DNA of 64,000 nt from assembly GCF_041504345.1 (NCBI RefSeq), contig NZ_CP167894.1, positions 496,001 through 560,000 of the forward strand, given 5' to 3'. The notes under the pieces are model-generated. The model worked only from the letters and a program-made list of their open reading frames with translations. It had not been told where the DNA came from and did not search any database. Position 1 is the stretch's first letter. Every line of letters starts with the position of its first letter. A program made the translations under genes and the position numbers. Of this stretch, positions 9,869 to 19,122 are shown piece after piece. This stretch comes from Vibrio sp. BS-M-Sm-2. Lineage in GTDB: Bacteria; Pseudomonadota; Gammaproteobacteria; Enterobacterales; Vibrionaceae.

Positions 9869-10160
9869 CACTGAATAGTTAATAGACACTGAGAAAAGCA
9901 GCATCCGATATAAGAACCGTCCAAATACATATAAATTTTGGATAATTTGCTCGTCTATTTTCCTTATTCGCCCTAAAACATGAGATCTCCGTTGCAGACT
10001 GATCCTTAATTTGCTTATTTTTTAACTAAATGAGTAAGGATTTACATTTTAAAGGATTACTTTTCCGTGAGTTAGATTAAACTGTCTCAATGTTTATGGT
10101 TTGCCGATTTGTCTCAAACCAAAGGAATTAACACTAACTATATATAGGTTTACGGTCGTT

Positions 10161-10703
10161 ATGCGCAAAATTCTACTTACTACCGCTATGCTATTGGCTT
10201 CTGGTCAAGCACTAGCTGTTGATGAACAACCACAAGTAATGAGCAACTTTAACTATGATTACTTTGAAGCACGTATCGGTGCTAGCCCAGTAACATTTGG
10301 TGGCGCGTTCAGTAAGTCAATTCACCCGAACGCTCACGCTATAGCTCGTATCGACTCTGAATTTGAAGGTGATTACGACTCTGCTGTAGGTCTTGGTTTC
10401 CACGCTCCGTTAAACAACTGGGCAGACCTAACAGGTGAAATGCTAGCTCGTATCGTTCAGCCTGAGAACTCAAGCTCTACTGATATCGGTATGGAAATCA
10501 ACATTGGTGTTCGTCAATGGCTTGGTCCACAACTAGAAGTTGGTGGTAAAGGTGGTTACGTTTCTATCGATGACAACGATGATTGGACAGGTTCTGTTTA
10601 CGCGCGTTTCCACTCTACAGAGCTATTCTCTCTAGGCGCTGAAGCTCGTATTAACGACTTCTACGGTGACCAACTTATGTTCACTGCTCGCTTCAAGTAC
10701 TAA
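10161..10703 (+). CDS. Small outer-membrane beta-barrel protein
   Basis: A 180-residue exported protein. The ATG at 10161 opens a clear signal peptide (MRKILLTTAMLLASGQALA), which is why it is preferred over an in-frame TTG 60 bases upstream. The mature chain alternates hydrophobic and polar residues in about eight strands and ends in an aromatic residue (FTARFKY), as outer-membrane barrels do. Codon use is highly biased to common codons, which hints at good expression. A strong terminator follows. The family is not named here and no pore or enzyme function can be assigned. Confidence 0.8.
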   Translation: MRKILLTTAMLLASGQALAVDEQPQVMSNFNYDYFEARIGASPVTFGGAFSKSIHPNAHAIARIDSEFEGDYDSAVGLGFHAPLNNWADLTGEMLARIVQPENSSSTDIGMEINIGVRQWLGPQLEVGGKGGYVSIDDNDDWTGSVYARFHSTELFSLGAEARINDFYGDQLMFTARFKY

Positions 10704-10768
10704 TACTTAAAGCCCAGCTAGCTCTTAATGAGCACTTAGCCTCTCAAACTAGCTAAGACAAAAACAAA

Positions 10769-10795
10769 AAACCGAGGACATTCCTCGGTTTTTAT
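10769..10795. terminator. Bidirectional terminator between the barrel protein and tfoX
   Basis: A 9-bp stem AACCGAGGA/TCCTCGGTT with A-run on the left and T-run on the right, between convergent genes. Confidence 0.88.
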
Positions 10796-10833
10796 TTATT
10801 AACAGTAATCTTAAGCATATAAGGCAAACTTCT

Positions 10834-11415
10834 TTAGTGGCAGCTCTTTAGTAATTGCTGCTTGCGTGGCTCTTGTAATAGTTTCCAGTGAATACCATCA
10901 ATTGCACCCGCAAATTTCCAAAGTAGTTTTAGGTCAACATCGTTTCCGTACGCTTCGCGAACCTTATTAAACACTTCAGGCGCGCCCAACTGCATAAACA
11001 TTGAAACATCATCCACGCCCGCCTTTTTAACCATGCGCTCTAATGTAAGTTGCATGTTTGGTAGATCTCTTAATCTACGGCTAGCTGATGACTTCTTGAA
11101 GCTACGCTGCTGAATTGAATTATCGATTGAAGTACGAATAATACAATCCAATTCAGGATGTTCACAGGTAAACAGATCCGTAATATCGTAGTAGTTTACG
11201 GTTGCTGTTGTCTGTTTTTTTACATGACGATACTTTTCACAATCAAGATCGGTCAGTTTCTTATCTAATGACTTTCCACCTCTAATGAATAAACAACCTT
11301 CACTCAATAAAGCGAACATAGCGTCATTTTGAAAGAGGCCAATACCTCCAAACATAGAACGTTTTTGATGCTCACCAAATTGATTCACGTAATTAATAAA
11401 TGCTGTCTCGGTCAT
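10834..11415 (-). CDS. tfoX: TfoX competence regulator
   Basis: A 193-residue protein with the TfoX N-terminal domain ('KRSMFGGIGLFQNDAMFALL', 'HVKKQTTATVNYYDI') and the C-terminal TfoX_C domain ('LRDLPNMQLTLERMVKKAG', 'LLWKFAGAIDGIHW'). In Vibrio, TfoX is the chitin-responsive activator of natural transformation and type VI secretion. TfoX rather than its paralogue TfoY is favoured because serC and the DUF945 gene lie nearby, as I recall for V. cholerae tfoX, and because no c-di-GMP riboswitch of the kind preceding tfoY is seen. SD is AAGGA nine bases before the ATG; it can be folded into a hairpin. Confidence 0.88.
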   Translation of the reverse strand: MTETAFINYVNQFGEHQKRSMFGGIGLFQNDAMFALLSEGCLFIRGGKSLDKKLTDLDCEKYRHVKKQTTATVNYYDITDLFTCEHPELDCIIRTSIDNSIQQRSFKKSSASRRLRDLPNMQLTLERMVKKAGVDDVSMFMQLGAPEVFNKVREAYGNDVDLKLLWKFAGAIDGIHWKLLQEPRKQQLLKSCH

Positions 11416-11425
11416 ATCCGTTGAT

Positions 11426-11450
11426 CCTTAATCAAATTACCCCGATTAGG
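11426..11450 (-). promoter_or_regulatory. Hairpin that would mask the tfoX ribosome binding site
   Basis: On the minus strand CCTAATC (11450-11444) can pair with GATTAaGG (11433-11426), leaving a 10-base loop. The paired GG belongs to the AAGGA Shine-Dalgarno of tfoX. In V. cholerae the tfoX leader is known to fold over its ribosome binding site and to be opened by the sRNA TfoR, so this is consistent with that control. The fold was found by eye only. Confidence 0.5.
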
Positions 11451-11611
11451 TTGATCACCAGACAAGCAGCTTTTTATGCGAAAAATTTTTATCTATTTAT
11501 TGTTTAGGTGAATATTATGATTTCGTTTTTCACCTTGAAATAAATCATACTTCGAAAAGAAAAATAAGTCTGGACTTAGTTCACATCAATCAATTGAGCA
11601 TTCTGGTTTTT

Positions 11612-11627
11612 CATGATTCACATCACA
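11612..11627 (-). promoter_or_regulatory. Candidate CRP site between tfoX and the HDOD gene
   Basis: Minus strand TGTGATGTGAATCATG matches eight of the ten key bases of TGTGA-N6-TCACA. It lies about 200 bases before tfoX and about 70 before the divergent HDOD gene. CRP is known to be needed for tfoX expression in V. cholerae. Weak on sequence alone. Confidence 0.4.
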
Positions 11628-11693
11628 CTAAACTATCAAACCATGCTTGAATTTTGACACTCACTGATACACCGCTTCAAATTATTAAAGGTT

Positions 11694-12689
11694 ATGTCGT
11701 CGGATGAGTATTGCCTCCCAGCATCCTGGCTTGTAAAATGGAAGAACATACATGTTTTTACTTTTTATATGAATCATTTATCGTTTTTCTGGCTACCACA
11801 AAATAAGGCTCTTCTCCTAAAGGGTCTAGAATCAGAGTTTGCCCAACTTGTTGGCCATTCTATCTCAGCGGGAAAAATAACACTTCCTCCTATCCCTAAC
11901 GTTGTACTGAAAATTCAAAAGCTTTGTACCCTAGACTCAACCGGAATTGCCGAAATTGCCGAGTGCTTACTCGAAGATCCAGGCCTCACAGCTATCGTCA
12001 TTCGCGTAGCTAACTCCGTTGTTTTCAACAGGCGCAACATTACTTGTGTCGATATTATGACGGCCGTATCACGCCTTGGTATATTAAGAGTGCGTGACAT
12101 CGTTACGGCTCAGGCTATTGAACAACTCAAGCATTCAGTCAACCTAAGTAAAGAGTGTAATGAGTTATTGGTTCAGAGTGCTTCTGTGTCAAAAGAGCTA
12201 GGCGCAACCATGGTATTAGTTACCAACGGCTTCAAAGAGCTCTCCCCTATTGAATACCGCTACCTTGAACATGAGAAGTCACTGCTTGTTGGATTACTCG
12301 CTGACATTGGCTTGTTCTGCTTGGTTAGCGAATACCACCTTTACCTTGAGAACGGCAATTACCTAGACCACAATATCGCCCTACAAATATTCCAAGGCCA
12401 GTGCTCTGCGACCAGTAAATTGGTACTTAACCGTTGGGGTTTCGACAGCGACTTTATTGATGTGTGTAGCAATACCATCAATAGCCATGAACAGCGTGAA
12501 GTGTCTTACTTGGATATCGCTCGAATCGCTAACCACCTGCTGATGTTCAGAAACAAGGACGAGAACATCGATGATCACGAAGTTGAACTTAACGTGACGG
12601 GTGCAGAGGTGCTTTATAAATTAAGCAACTTGAGCAAACGTGATTTTAATGCAAAGCTAAGCGACGTGATCAATACTAGCGGCTTCTAA
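11694..12689 (+). CDS. HDOD domain protein
   Basis: A 331-residue cytoplasmic protein dominated by an HDOD domain (about 55-260): 'LPPIPNVVLKIQKLC', 'IAECLLEDPGLTAIVIRVANS', 'AVSRLGILRVRDIV'. HDOD proteins are non-catalytic relatives of HD phosphohydrolases used in signalling. No GGDEF or EAL domain is attached. The ATG at 11694 has AAAGG very close (two bases); a second ATG at 11769 (MNHLSFFWLP) begins nearer to the conserved part but lacks a visible SD, so the start is uncertain. It diverges from tfoX; no partner gene is evident. Confidence 0.85.
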   Translation: MSSDEYCLPASWLVKWKNIHVFTFYMNHLSFFWLPQNKALLLKGLESEFAQLVGHSISAGKITLPPIPNVVLKIQKLCTLDSTGIAEIAECLLEDPGLTAIVIRVANSVVFNRRNITCVDIMTAVSRLGILRVRDIVTAQAIEQLKHSVNLSKECNELLVQSASVSKELGATMVLVTNGFKELSPIEYRYLEHEKSLLVGLLADIGLFCLVSEYHLYLENGNYLDHNIALQIFQGQCSATSKLVLNRWGFDSDFIDVCSNTINSHEQREVSYLDIARIANHLLMFRNKDENIDDHEVELNVTGAEVLYKLSNLSKRDFNAKLSDVINTSGF

Positions 12690-12743
12690 GTCACTGTTAA
12701 ATTACAAGTAAATGTAATATGAAATAAATGCAACGAGGAAAGC

Positions 12744-13649
12744 ATGTTTACAGGGATGATCTTTATATTTGCGCCACTCGTCGTGGGGTATCTTTTTTCT
12801 ATTTCAAACACTCAAACGCTCGAATTCATCAACCGCTCAACATCGCGGTTGATCTACGTGATTCTCGCATTAATGGGGTTAAGCTTAGCCGCTCTTGATA
12901 ATCTGGGCAGTAACCTGCAGACAATCCTTCTTTATACCGCCACTTTCTTTGTCTGCTTAAGCGTTTGTAACCTGATGGCTCTGCCCGCTATTGATAAGTT
13001 ACTGCCACTCAAGACTGACAGCAGTAACAAGAAACTGCCCCTATCTTCTATGGCAATGGAGTCTGCCAAGCTGATCCTTGTGGTAGGTTCAGGCCTTATC
13101 GCTGGTTTAGTAATGCCTATTAGCCTTGATTGGGTTGATACCGCAAGCGAATGGATTCTGTTTGTTCTTCTCTTCTTTATCGGCATTCAACTGCGTAATA
13201 GCGGGCTGACACTTCGTCAGATCCTGCTCAACAAACATGGCATGTTCATCGCAATCACGATTATCACTACCTCAATGTTAGGCGGTGTGATCGCGGCTTA
13301 TATTCTTGATATTCCTCTTTTCAAAGCCCTAGCTATGTCCTCTGGATTTGGCTGGTACTCTCTGGCAGGTATCTTGATGGGTGACGCCTTTGGCCCAGTC
13401 TATGGCGGCGCATCTTTCATGCTTGAGCTATTAAGAGAGTTGGTTGCCTTGGTACTGATTCCAGTACTGATTCGCAGCTATCCATGCACTTCCATTGGTT
13501 ATGCTAGTGCTACGGCGATGGACTTCACCCTACCGGTCATTCAAACAACAGGTGGCGTCCGATGTGTGCCTATCGCTATCGTCAGTGGCTTTATCCTAAG
13601 CTTGCTTGTTCCGATATTGATGTTGTTCTTTGTATCTCTTGCTAACTAG
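12744..13649 (+). CDS. Lysine exporter LysO family membrane protein
   Basis: A 301-residue polytopic inner-membrane protein, the length of E. coli LysO/YbjE (299 residues). It shows about eight hydrophobic segments and the family motifs 'FIGIQLRNSGLTLRQILLNK', 'SSGFGWYSLAGILMGDAFGP' and 'TTGGVRCVPIAIVSGFIL'. LysO exports L-lysine and its toxic analogue thialysine. GAGGAAAG precedes the ATG. It follows the HDOD gene by 54 bases and may be co-transcribed. Confidence 0.88.
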   Translation: MFTGMIFIFAPLVVGYLFSISNTQTLEFINRSTSRLIYVILALMGLSLAALDNLGSNLQTILLYTATFFVCLSVCNLMALPAIDKLLPLKTDSSNKKLPLSSMAMESAKLILVVGSGLIAGLVMPISLDWVDTASEWILFVLLFFIGIQLRNSGLTLRQILLNKHGMFIAITIITTSMLGGVIAAYILDIPLFKALAMSSGFGWYSLAGILMGDAFGPVYGGASFMLELLRELVALVLIPVLIRSYPCTSIGYASATAMDFTLPVIQTTGGVRCVPIAIVSGFILSLLVPILMLFFVSLAN

Positions 13650-13823
13650 ATCGCAGGAATAGCGTTTGTTTTAGATTAGAATGCAACTCGAATACCAATG
13701 CCCAAGACACCGATACAGTTATCGAAATAAAAAGACACTAAGTGTCATTGCTCAACAAATAACGATCACGGTAACCTGTAACGACAAAGTTATAAAAAGA
13801 ATAAACTTACAAAAGGAACCACT

Positions 13824-14351
13824 ATGAAACGCCTTTGCGTCGCATTACTGCTAGCTTCAACTTCTACTTTCTCTTTTGCAGCAGATTCAATGTCTGAGAC
13901 AAACCAGTGCCAAGCAAAAAAATATGATGCGTACATCGACGCTTCTTTGAATTGGTATGCCGACCTTGCTGCATTAACCTCTGAGCAATATCCAGAACTA
14001 ACAGAAGTCAGTGAGTGGTTCCTAGAAGGTCGTAAGCACCACTTCGAGCTTAATCGTGCTGCGGTTAACTACTACCTTGTGAACGATTCAAGTAAAGTGG
14101 CAACAGAGCAACCTGTAGAAGGTTGGTTGCAACTCGAGCAACACGATATTAAAACGCTATCCACACGTGATGATGAGCTTGGTAAAATCGCGAAAACAAC
14201 GTTCGACGACCGCCAATCAACGCCTCACGCTCAAAACTACGAGCTACGTTCGGCCTTTGCAGAGCTGCTTAGTCACCCTAAACAAATCGACTCAGCGCTG
14301 CAGCGCTACAACCAGTCGATTAGTAAACTAGAAGCGATTAAGTGTAAATAA
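13824..14351 (+). CDS. Exported protein of unknown function
   Basis: A 175-residue protein with a clear signal peptide (MKRLCVALLLASTSTFSFA^A). The mature part is mostly helical, charged, and contains two cysteines (NQCQAKK near the N-terminus, AIKCK at the C-terminus) that could form a disulfide joining the two ends. AAAAGGAACC precedes the ATG. It sits 175 bases after lysO and just before panP. No family is recognised; the role may be periplasmic. Confidence 0.75.
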   Translation: MKRLCVALLLASTSTFSFAADSMSETNQCQAKKYDAYIDASLNWYADLAALTSEQYPELTEVSEWFLEGRKHHFELNRAAVNYYLVNDSSKVATEQPVEGWLQLEQHDIKTLSTRDDELGKIAKTTFDDRQSTPHAQNYELRSAFAELLSHPKQIDSALQRYNQSISKLEAIKCK

Positions 14352-14398
14352 CCCCTCATTTAATAGGCTTTTTTGAGAAGTTGGATTTCATAATTAAG

Positions 14399-14419
14399 AC
14401 GGGACATTGTTCCCGTTTT
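14399..14419 (+). terminator. Probable terminator before panP
   Basis: A 6-bp stem ACGGGA/TCCCGT followed by TTTCGTTT, located between the exported-protein gene and panP. The stem is short, so termination may be partial. Confidence 0.5.
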
Positions 14420-14469
14420 CGTTTAGATTGTCCCGCTCGCGTCAATATTAGAAAAATAACTCGCTTGCT

Positions 14470-16113
14470 ATGGTTACGGAACAAAAAACAGCAGATGTTA
14501 GCTTCGACAGTCTTCTACGTATCTTCACGGTACCTGAAGGCCCAGATTCAACACTCACTCAAATTGAAGACAAACTTTCACGAAACCTGAATCAATTCTT
14601 ACGTGAACACATTGTGGCTGAAGAAAAGCCACTGCGTGAAATTGAGAAAGATTTTTCAAATGCTCATATCCCAGAGCAGCCTGAGTTTGTTTCTGAACAT
14701 ACTGAGCATCTCCTCGATTCTCTTGTGTCTCATTCGGTTCACACGTCTTCGCCAAGTTTCATTGGCCACATGACCTCTGCTTTGCCGTACTTCCTGATGC
14801 CGCTTTCTAAAATCATGATTGCGTTGAATCAGAATCTAGTAAAAATCGAGACTTCAAAAGCTTTCACTCCCCTAGAACGTCAAGTTCTGGGTATGTTACA
14901 TCGCCTGATTTATCAAGATAGTGACCAGTTTTATTCACGTTGGATGCACAGTGCAAACCACTCTTTAGGTGCGTTTTGTTCTGGTGGTACCATCGCGAAC
15001 ATTACTGCGCTTTGGGTTGCACGTAACAACGCACTAAAAGCGCAAGGTTCGTTCAAAGGTGTGGAAAAAGAAGGCTTGTTTAAAGCCATGAAGCACTACG
15101 ACTACGAAGGCCTAGCCATCTTAGTCTCTGAACGTGGTCACTACTCTCTGAAAAAAGCCGCGGATGTCCTTGGTATTGGTCAAGAAGGTCTAGTGTCTGT
15201 TAAAACGGATAACGACAACCGTATTTGTACGGATGATCTCCGACTCAAGATTGAGCAGCTCAAACAGAACAAGATCAAACCTTTCGCCGTCATTGGTGTA
15301 GCTGGTACAACCGAAACCGGTAATATCGACCCGCTAAGAGACATTGCTGAGGTGTGTGCCGAATCAGATTGTCACTTCCATGTGGATGCTGCTTGGGGCG
15401 GTGCAACCTTGATGTCTAACAATCATCGTCATCTGCTTGATGGTATCGAATTGGCTGACTCTGTCACCATCGATGCGCACAAACAGCTTTACATCCCTAT
15501 GGGTGCAGGAATGGTTCTATTTAAGAAGCCAGATGCGATGACAGCGATTGAGCATCATGCTCAATACATCCTACGTAAAGGTTCTAAAGACTTAGGTAGT
15601 CATACATTAGAAGGCTCACGTTCAGGCATGGCGATGTTGGTTTACGCAGCTATGCACATCATTAGCCGCCCAGGTTATGAGCTGTTGATCGACCAAAGCA
15701 TCAACAAAGCGCGTTACTTTGCCGATCTGATTAAACAGCAAAGCGATTTTGAGTTAGTATCAGAGCCAGAGCTTTGCCTGCTGACTTATCGTTATGTACC
15801 TGAATCAGTTAAAGCTGCGCTACTTAAAGCGGAGCCTGAACAACGCATGCAGCTGAACGAGTTGCTTAACGAACTTACTAAGTTTATTCAGAAGAAGCAG
15901 CGTGAAACCGGCAAATCTTTTGTGTCACGTACTCGCTTAAATCCTGAAACATGGGCACACCAGCCAATCATTGTTTTCCGCGTGGTGTTAGCTAACCCAC
16001 TAACAGGCAATGAGATACTTTCTTCAGTGCTTGAAGAACAACGCGAAATCTCTAAACTAGCGCCTAACTTGATGGGTAAAATCACCAAGTTGGTTACGCA
16101 AATCAACGCATAG
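14470..16113 (+). CDS. panP: Pyridoxal-dependent aspartate 1-decarboxylase PanP
   Basis: A 547-residue group II PLP decarboxylase that makes beta-alanine from aspartate for coenzyme A synthesis, replacing PanD in Vibrio and relatives. The fold is shown by 'GAFCSGGTIANITALWVARN', the aspartate motif 'HVDAAWGGATLMSN' and the cofactor lysine in 'TIDAHKQLYIPMGAGM'. Length matches PanP rather than the shorter bacterial glutamate decarboxylases. The ATG at 14470 has only a weak SD. It stands alone, with hexR downstream beyond 358 bases. Distinguishing aspartate from glutamate as substrate rests on overall family likeness. Confidence 0.88.
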   Translation: MVTEQKTADVSFDSLLRIFTVPEGPDSTLTQIEDKLSRNLNQFLREHIVAEEKPLREIEKDFSNAHIPEQPEFVSEHTEHLLDSLVSHSVHTSSPSFIGHMTSALPYFLMPLSKIMIALNQNLVKIETSKAFTPLERQVLGMLHRLIYQDSDQFYSRWMHSANHSLGAFCSGGTIANITALWVARNNALKAQGSFKGVEKEGLFKAMKHYDYEGLAILVSERGHYSLKKAADVLGIGQEGLVSVKTDNDNRICTDDLRLKIEQLKQNKIKPFAVIGVAGTTETGNIDPLRDIAEVCAESDCHFHVDAAWGGATLMSNNHRHLLDGIELADSVTIDAHKQLYIPMGAGMVLFKKPDAMTAIEHHAQYILRKGSKDLGSHTLEGSRSGMAMLVYAAMHIISRPGYELLIDQSINKARYFADLIKQQSDFELVSEPELCLLTYRYVPESVKAALLKAEPEQRMQLNELLNELTKFIQKKQRETGKSFVSRTRLNPETWAHQPIIVFRVVLANPLTGNEILSSVLEEQREISKLAPNLMGKITKLVTQINA

Positions 16114-16471
16114 CCATTCAATTTTAGTTGCATCAAATTGAAAATTTCTTTCTTTTTGATGTAACTAAGCTGTCAGTTCATACTCAATTTGCATTCTTTT
16201 TGCTCAAACCCTCTTCCAATTCTGTACTTTTCTAAAATTTTGTTGAGGTTTGTCATATTCTTAAGCATTCATGCCGTGTTTTTGTATTAGTAAATAGTAT
16301 GTTGGGTTTATACTGACTCTATGGTGCTAGTTAGCTTGATATCTATTTGAAGCAGCAGTATTTACGATACTGAATTAAGTTTGGTTTTGTGATTATTGAT
16401 ATTTGTTTCAGCCATACCCCCTGGTAAAAGATATTAACTGGCAAGTTGTTCTCTATACCCTTGTGAACACT
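16114..16471. other. Gene-free stretch between panP and hexR
   Basis: It holds an inverted repeat AGTTGCATCAAA/TTTGATGTAACT (about 16125-16167, one G-U pair, 17-base loop) just after panP, which may act as its terminator although no T-run follows, and then AT-rich sequence that must carry the hexR promoter. No gene, RNA or further repeat was seen. Confidence 0.5.
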
Positions 16472-17326
16472 ATGAATACATTAGAAAAAATACAAAAAAA
16501 CCTGGAAAATTTCAGCAAGTCTGAGCGTAAGGTAGCCGAAGTAATCATGGCTTCCCCTCAAACTGCAATCCATTCTAGCATTGCTACCTTAGCTAAGATG
16601 GCTGACGTAAGTGAGCCTACAGTTAACCGCTTCTGTCGTCGTTTAGACACTAAGGGCTTCCCTGACTTCAAACTTCACCTAGCTCAAAGTTTGGCGAACG
16701 GTACACCTTACGTGAACCGTAACGTTGAAGAAGACGATGGTCCAGATGCTTATACGCATAAGATTTTCGAATCGACTATGGCATGTCTAGACGTTGCTAA
16801 AAACAGTCTAGATGCGATGCAAGTAAACCGTGCGGTCGACTTGCTGACTCAAGCAAAACGCATCTCGTTCTTCGGACTGGGTGCCTCTTCTGCCGTAGCA
16901 AAAGACGCTCAAAACAAGTTTATTCGTTTTAATATCCCAATCACTTGTTTCGAAGACATCGTGATGCAACGAATGAGCTGTATTAACTGCAGTGATAACG
17001 ACGTTATCGTTCTTATCTCTCACACTGGTCGCACTAAGAGCCAAGTTGAGATTGCGAACCTAGCTCGTGAAAACGGCGCAACCGTTATTGCTATCACAGC
17101 GAAGGACTCTCCATTAGATAAAGCAAGCTCGCTTTCTATCTCATTGGATGTACCGGAAGACACTGACGTTTATATGCCAATGGCAAGCCGTGTTGTTCAA
17201 ATGACGGTTATTGATGTGTTAGCGACTGGCTTTACACTGCGTCGCGGTTCTGGTTTCAGAGAGAACCTAAAACGAGTGAAAGAGTCGCTTCGTGATTCAC
17301 GTTACGAAAAATACTCTCAGTTCTAG
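16472..17326 (+). CDS. hexR: HexR, RpiR-family regulator of central carbon metabolism
   Basis: A 284-residue repressor very similar to E. coli HexR. Residues 1-77 are the RpiR helix-turn-helix ('MADVSEPTVNRFCRRLDTKG', 'HLAQSLANGTPYVNRNV') and about 120-250 form a SIS sugar-phosphate-binding domain ('FGLGASSAVAKDAQNKF', 'VLISHTGRTKSQVE'). Known members sense KDPG and control glycolytic, Entner-Doudoroff and zwf genes. The frame is open 23 codons further upstream from a TTG, but homology begins at MNTLEKIQ, so 16472 is chosen. It stands alone with a terminator behind it. Confidence 0.95.
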   Translation: MNTLEKIQKNLENFSKSERKVAEVIMASPQTAIHSSIATLAKMADVSEPTVNRFCRRLDTKGFPDFKLHLAQSLANGTPYVNRNVEEDDGPDAYTHKIFESTMACLDVAKNSLDAMQVNRAVDLLTQAKRISFFGLGASSAVAKDAQNKFIRFNIPITCFEDIVMQRMSCINCSDNDVIVLISHTGRTKSQVEIANLARENGATVIAITAKDSPLDKASSLSISLDVPEDTDVYMPMASRVVQMTVIDVLATGFTLRRGSGFRENLKRVKESLRDSRYEKYSQF

Positions 17327-17361
17327 TCTGTTAAGACATGACCAGGAAAAATTGAATTAGA

Positions 17362-17390
17362 AAACGGAGCCTAGCGCTCCGTTTTTATTT
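17362..17390. terminator. Bidirectional terminator after hexR
   Basis: An 8-bp stem AACGGAGC/GCTCCGTT with A-run before and T-run after, between convergent hexR and the alcohol dehydrogenase gene. Confidence 0.9.
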
Positions 17391-17414
17391 GTCTTTTGAT
17401 ACGATTGAATACAG

Positions 17415-18716
17415 CTAGATAGTCCAACTATTTCCCTTCTCAACCACACTGTTCTCAGAGGCATAAGAGTTGATAATGGTAAAACTCGATTCCGCAGTTT
17501 GAGGCTGGTTGATAAGTTCATCCTGATTCAGTAGCGCTATCTCACGGTAATCACTGCCGCAACTGCACTCTTGACAAACCTGCTCTAAAATATGAACTAG
17601 CCTCTCTTGATTCAACGGTAGAGGGTTTCCTTTTATCGCAACTGACTTCAACGCATCTGCAGATACCTCATCAAACTGAGCTTCACAGACACCAAATTCC
17701 AGTAAGCTTGGAAGCTTTAACGTATCCAACACTTCAGATAACCAAGAAATTGCCTCTTCTTCTTTCGCCTTGACGTTCCCCGTGACTATCTGAGCGATTC
17801 GTTGATAACGCACTAGGATATCGCTTCTTTGCTGCTCTTTCGCTACCGCTATGTTCTCTAACATCACAAATGGCGCTAAGCGCGCGGTAATCACACTGTG
17901 AGGCGCAGAAATCTTACCGCCTAATGCAGAAGCTAATCCGTGTGCAGCACCAAGCTTTGCATTAGTGATTGCCATTCCACCAAGCATTGAAGCAAAAGCG
18001 AGATCAGAACGCGCTTGAGATTCATTATAAATACACGCCTGAATTACCGAACTACTCAGCTTACGTAATCCTTCTTCGCAGATCATATCGGTCAGTGGGT
18101 TCGGTTCGCCACACACGTAGGCTTCCATTAGATGAGTAAAGGCATCCATCGCACCGCGTCCTGACAAATATAAGCTGGTGCCATGAGTTAAAATTGGATC
18201 GACAATCGCAACGTCAGCCAACATATCTGGGCTTCTAAGGCTGACCTTAACTTGGTCTTGGCCTGATTTAAGCACCGCATTTTTAGTTACCTCTGCGCCG
18301 GTACTGGCCGTGGTAGGAATAGCGATGAATGGAAGCGGTTTAGTTTTAAGGGGTACATTACGCCCGACAACTTCGACATAGTCATATAAGTTGCCTTGAT
18401 TAGGTAAAACCGCAGCTAACGCTTTTCCCATATCGATGGCACTGCCGCCGCCCATTGCGACCACCATATCTGGCTTAAATCGACGTGCAGACGTGGCAGC
18501 CTCCTCGACCATTTTGATATTGGGTTCGCCCGATACGGCAATGTGCTGATAACGCATGCTCTGTGCATCTAGATAGTCAGTAACAATTGAGGTGCGCTCC
18601 AATGTATTACCAGTGACCAATAGCACGCTGTAGCCATATTGATTAAAGAGAGACAATGAAGCGGAAAGTGCTCCATCACCAAAGATGATCTTTGTAGATG
18701 TCATAAATTGAAACAT
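17415..18716 (-). CDS. Iron-containing alcohol dehydrogenase with C-terminal extension
   Basis: A 433-residue group III alcohol dehydrogenase. It has the NAD-binding 'GGGSAIDMGKALAAV' and the metal-binding histidine segments 'GRGAMDAFTHLMEAYVCG' and 'AAHGLASALGGKISAPH'. Typical members have about 385 residues; here a tail of roughly 45 residues (from about 388, 'CQECSCGSDYREIALLNQ') follows the catalytic domains and is polar with two cysteines. A strong AGGAGG lies four bases before the ATG at 18716; ATG at 18704 is an alternative. Substrate is unknown. It diverges from grxA. Confidence 0.88.
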   Translation of the reverse strand: MFQFMTSTKIIFGDGALSASLSLFNQYGYSVLLVTGNTLERTSIVTDYLDAQSMRYQHIAVSGEPNIKMVEEAATSARRFKPDMVVAMGGGSAIDMGKALAAVLPNQGNLYDYVEVVGRNVPLKTKPLPFIAIPTTASTGAEVTKNAVLKSGQDQVKVSLRSPDMLADVAIVDPILTHGTSLYLSGRGAMDAFTHLMEAYVCGEPNPLTDMICEEGLRKLSSSVIQACIYNESQARSDLAFASMLGGMAITNAKLGAAHGLASALGGKISAPHSVITARLAPFVMLENIAVAKEQQRSDILVRYQRIAQIVTGNVKAKEEEAISWLSEVLDTLKLPSLLEFGVCEAQFDEVSADALKSVAIKGNPLPLNQERLVHILEQVCQECSCGSDYREIALLNQDELINQPQTAESSFTIINSYASENSVVEKGNSWTI

Positions 18717-19122
18717 GGTGCCTCCTGCGCCTATGACCGAACAAAACTGCGAACTCTTGGTTGTTGGAATTTAGCCTTTATATCGTGCATCAGTATTAAG
18801 ATGCCTCGTTCTGTATGAGCTTTTTTTGACGAGGTGCAACTTGTGGCATTAAAGATGAATTAAAGTCGTATTCTTAGGGGTAATTCACACTCTTAAATTA
18901 AGGGTAATCAATCTAGATACCCATCAGAAATCAGCATGGATCCTTTTTGTGACCATTATTTGCTCTGATAGGCAAAACCTATTGTATTAAGAGGCAATTC
19001 CATCTTTATTTCCCCATGGCATTGAGGCATAGTTGGTTTTAAGAAATTTTGAGTGGCATTCATAAAAGAATAGTTAACATAAATGAGTTAACGAGCCTCA
19101 TCCCGTATTTAGGAGAAATTAA
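18717..19122. other. Intergenic region between the alcohol dehydrogenase gene and grxA
   Basis: A 406-base divergent promoter region. An imperfect inverted repeat (TGCCTCGT ... ACGAGGTGCA, 18802-18838) lies about 100 bases upstream of the dehydrogenase start. The rest is AT-rich. No small gene, RNA or clear operator was recognised. Confidence 0.4.

Noticed and set aside
10834..11415. TfoY instead of TfoX
   Set aside because: No c-di-GMP riboswitch of the type found before tfoY lies upstream, and the serC/DUF945 neighbourhood fits tfoX.
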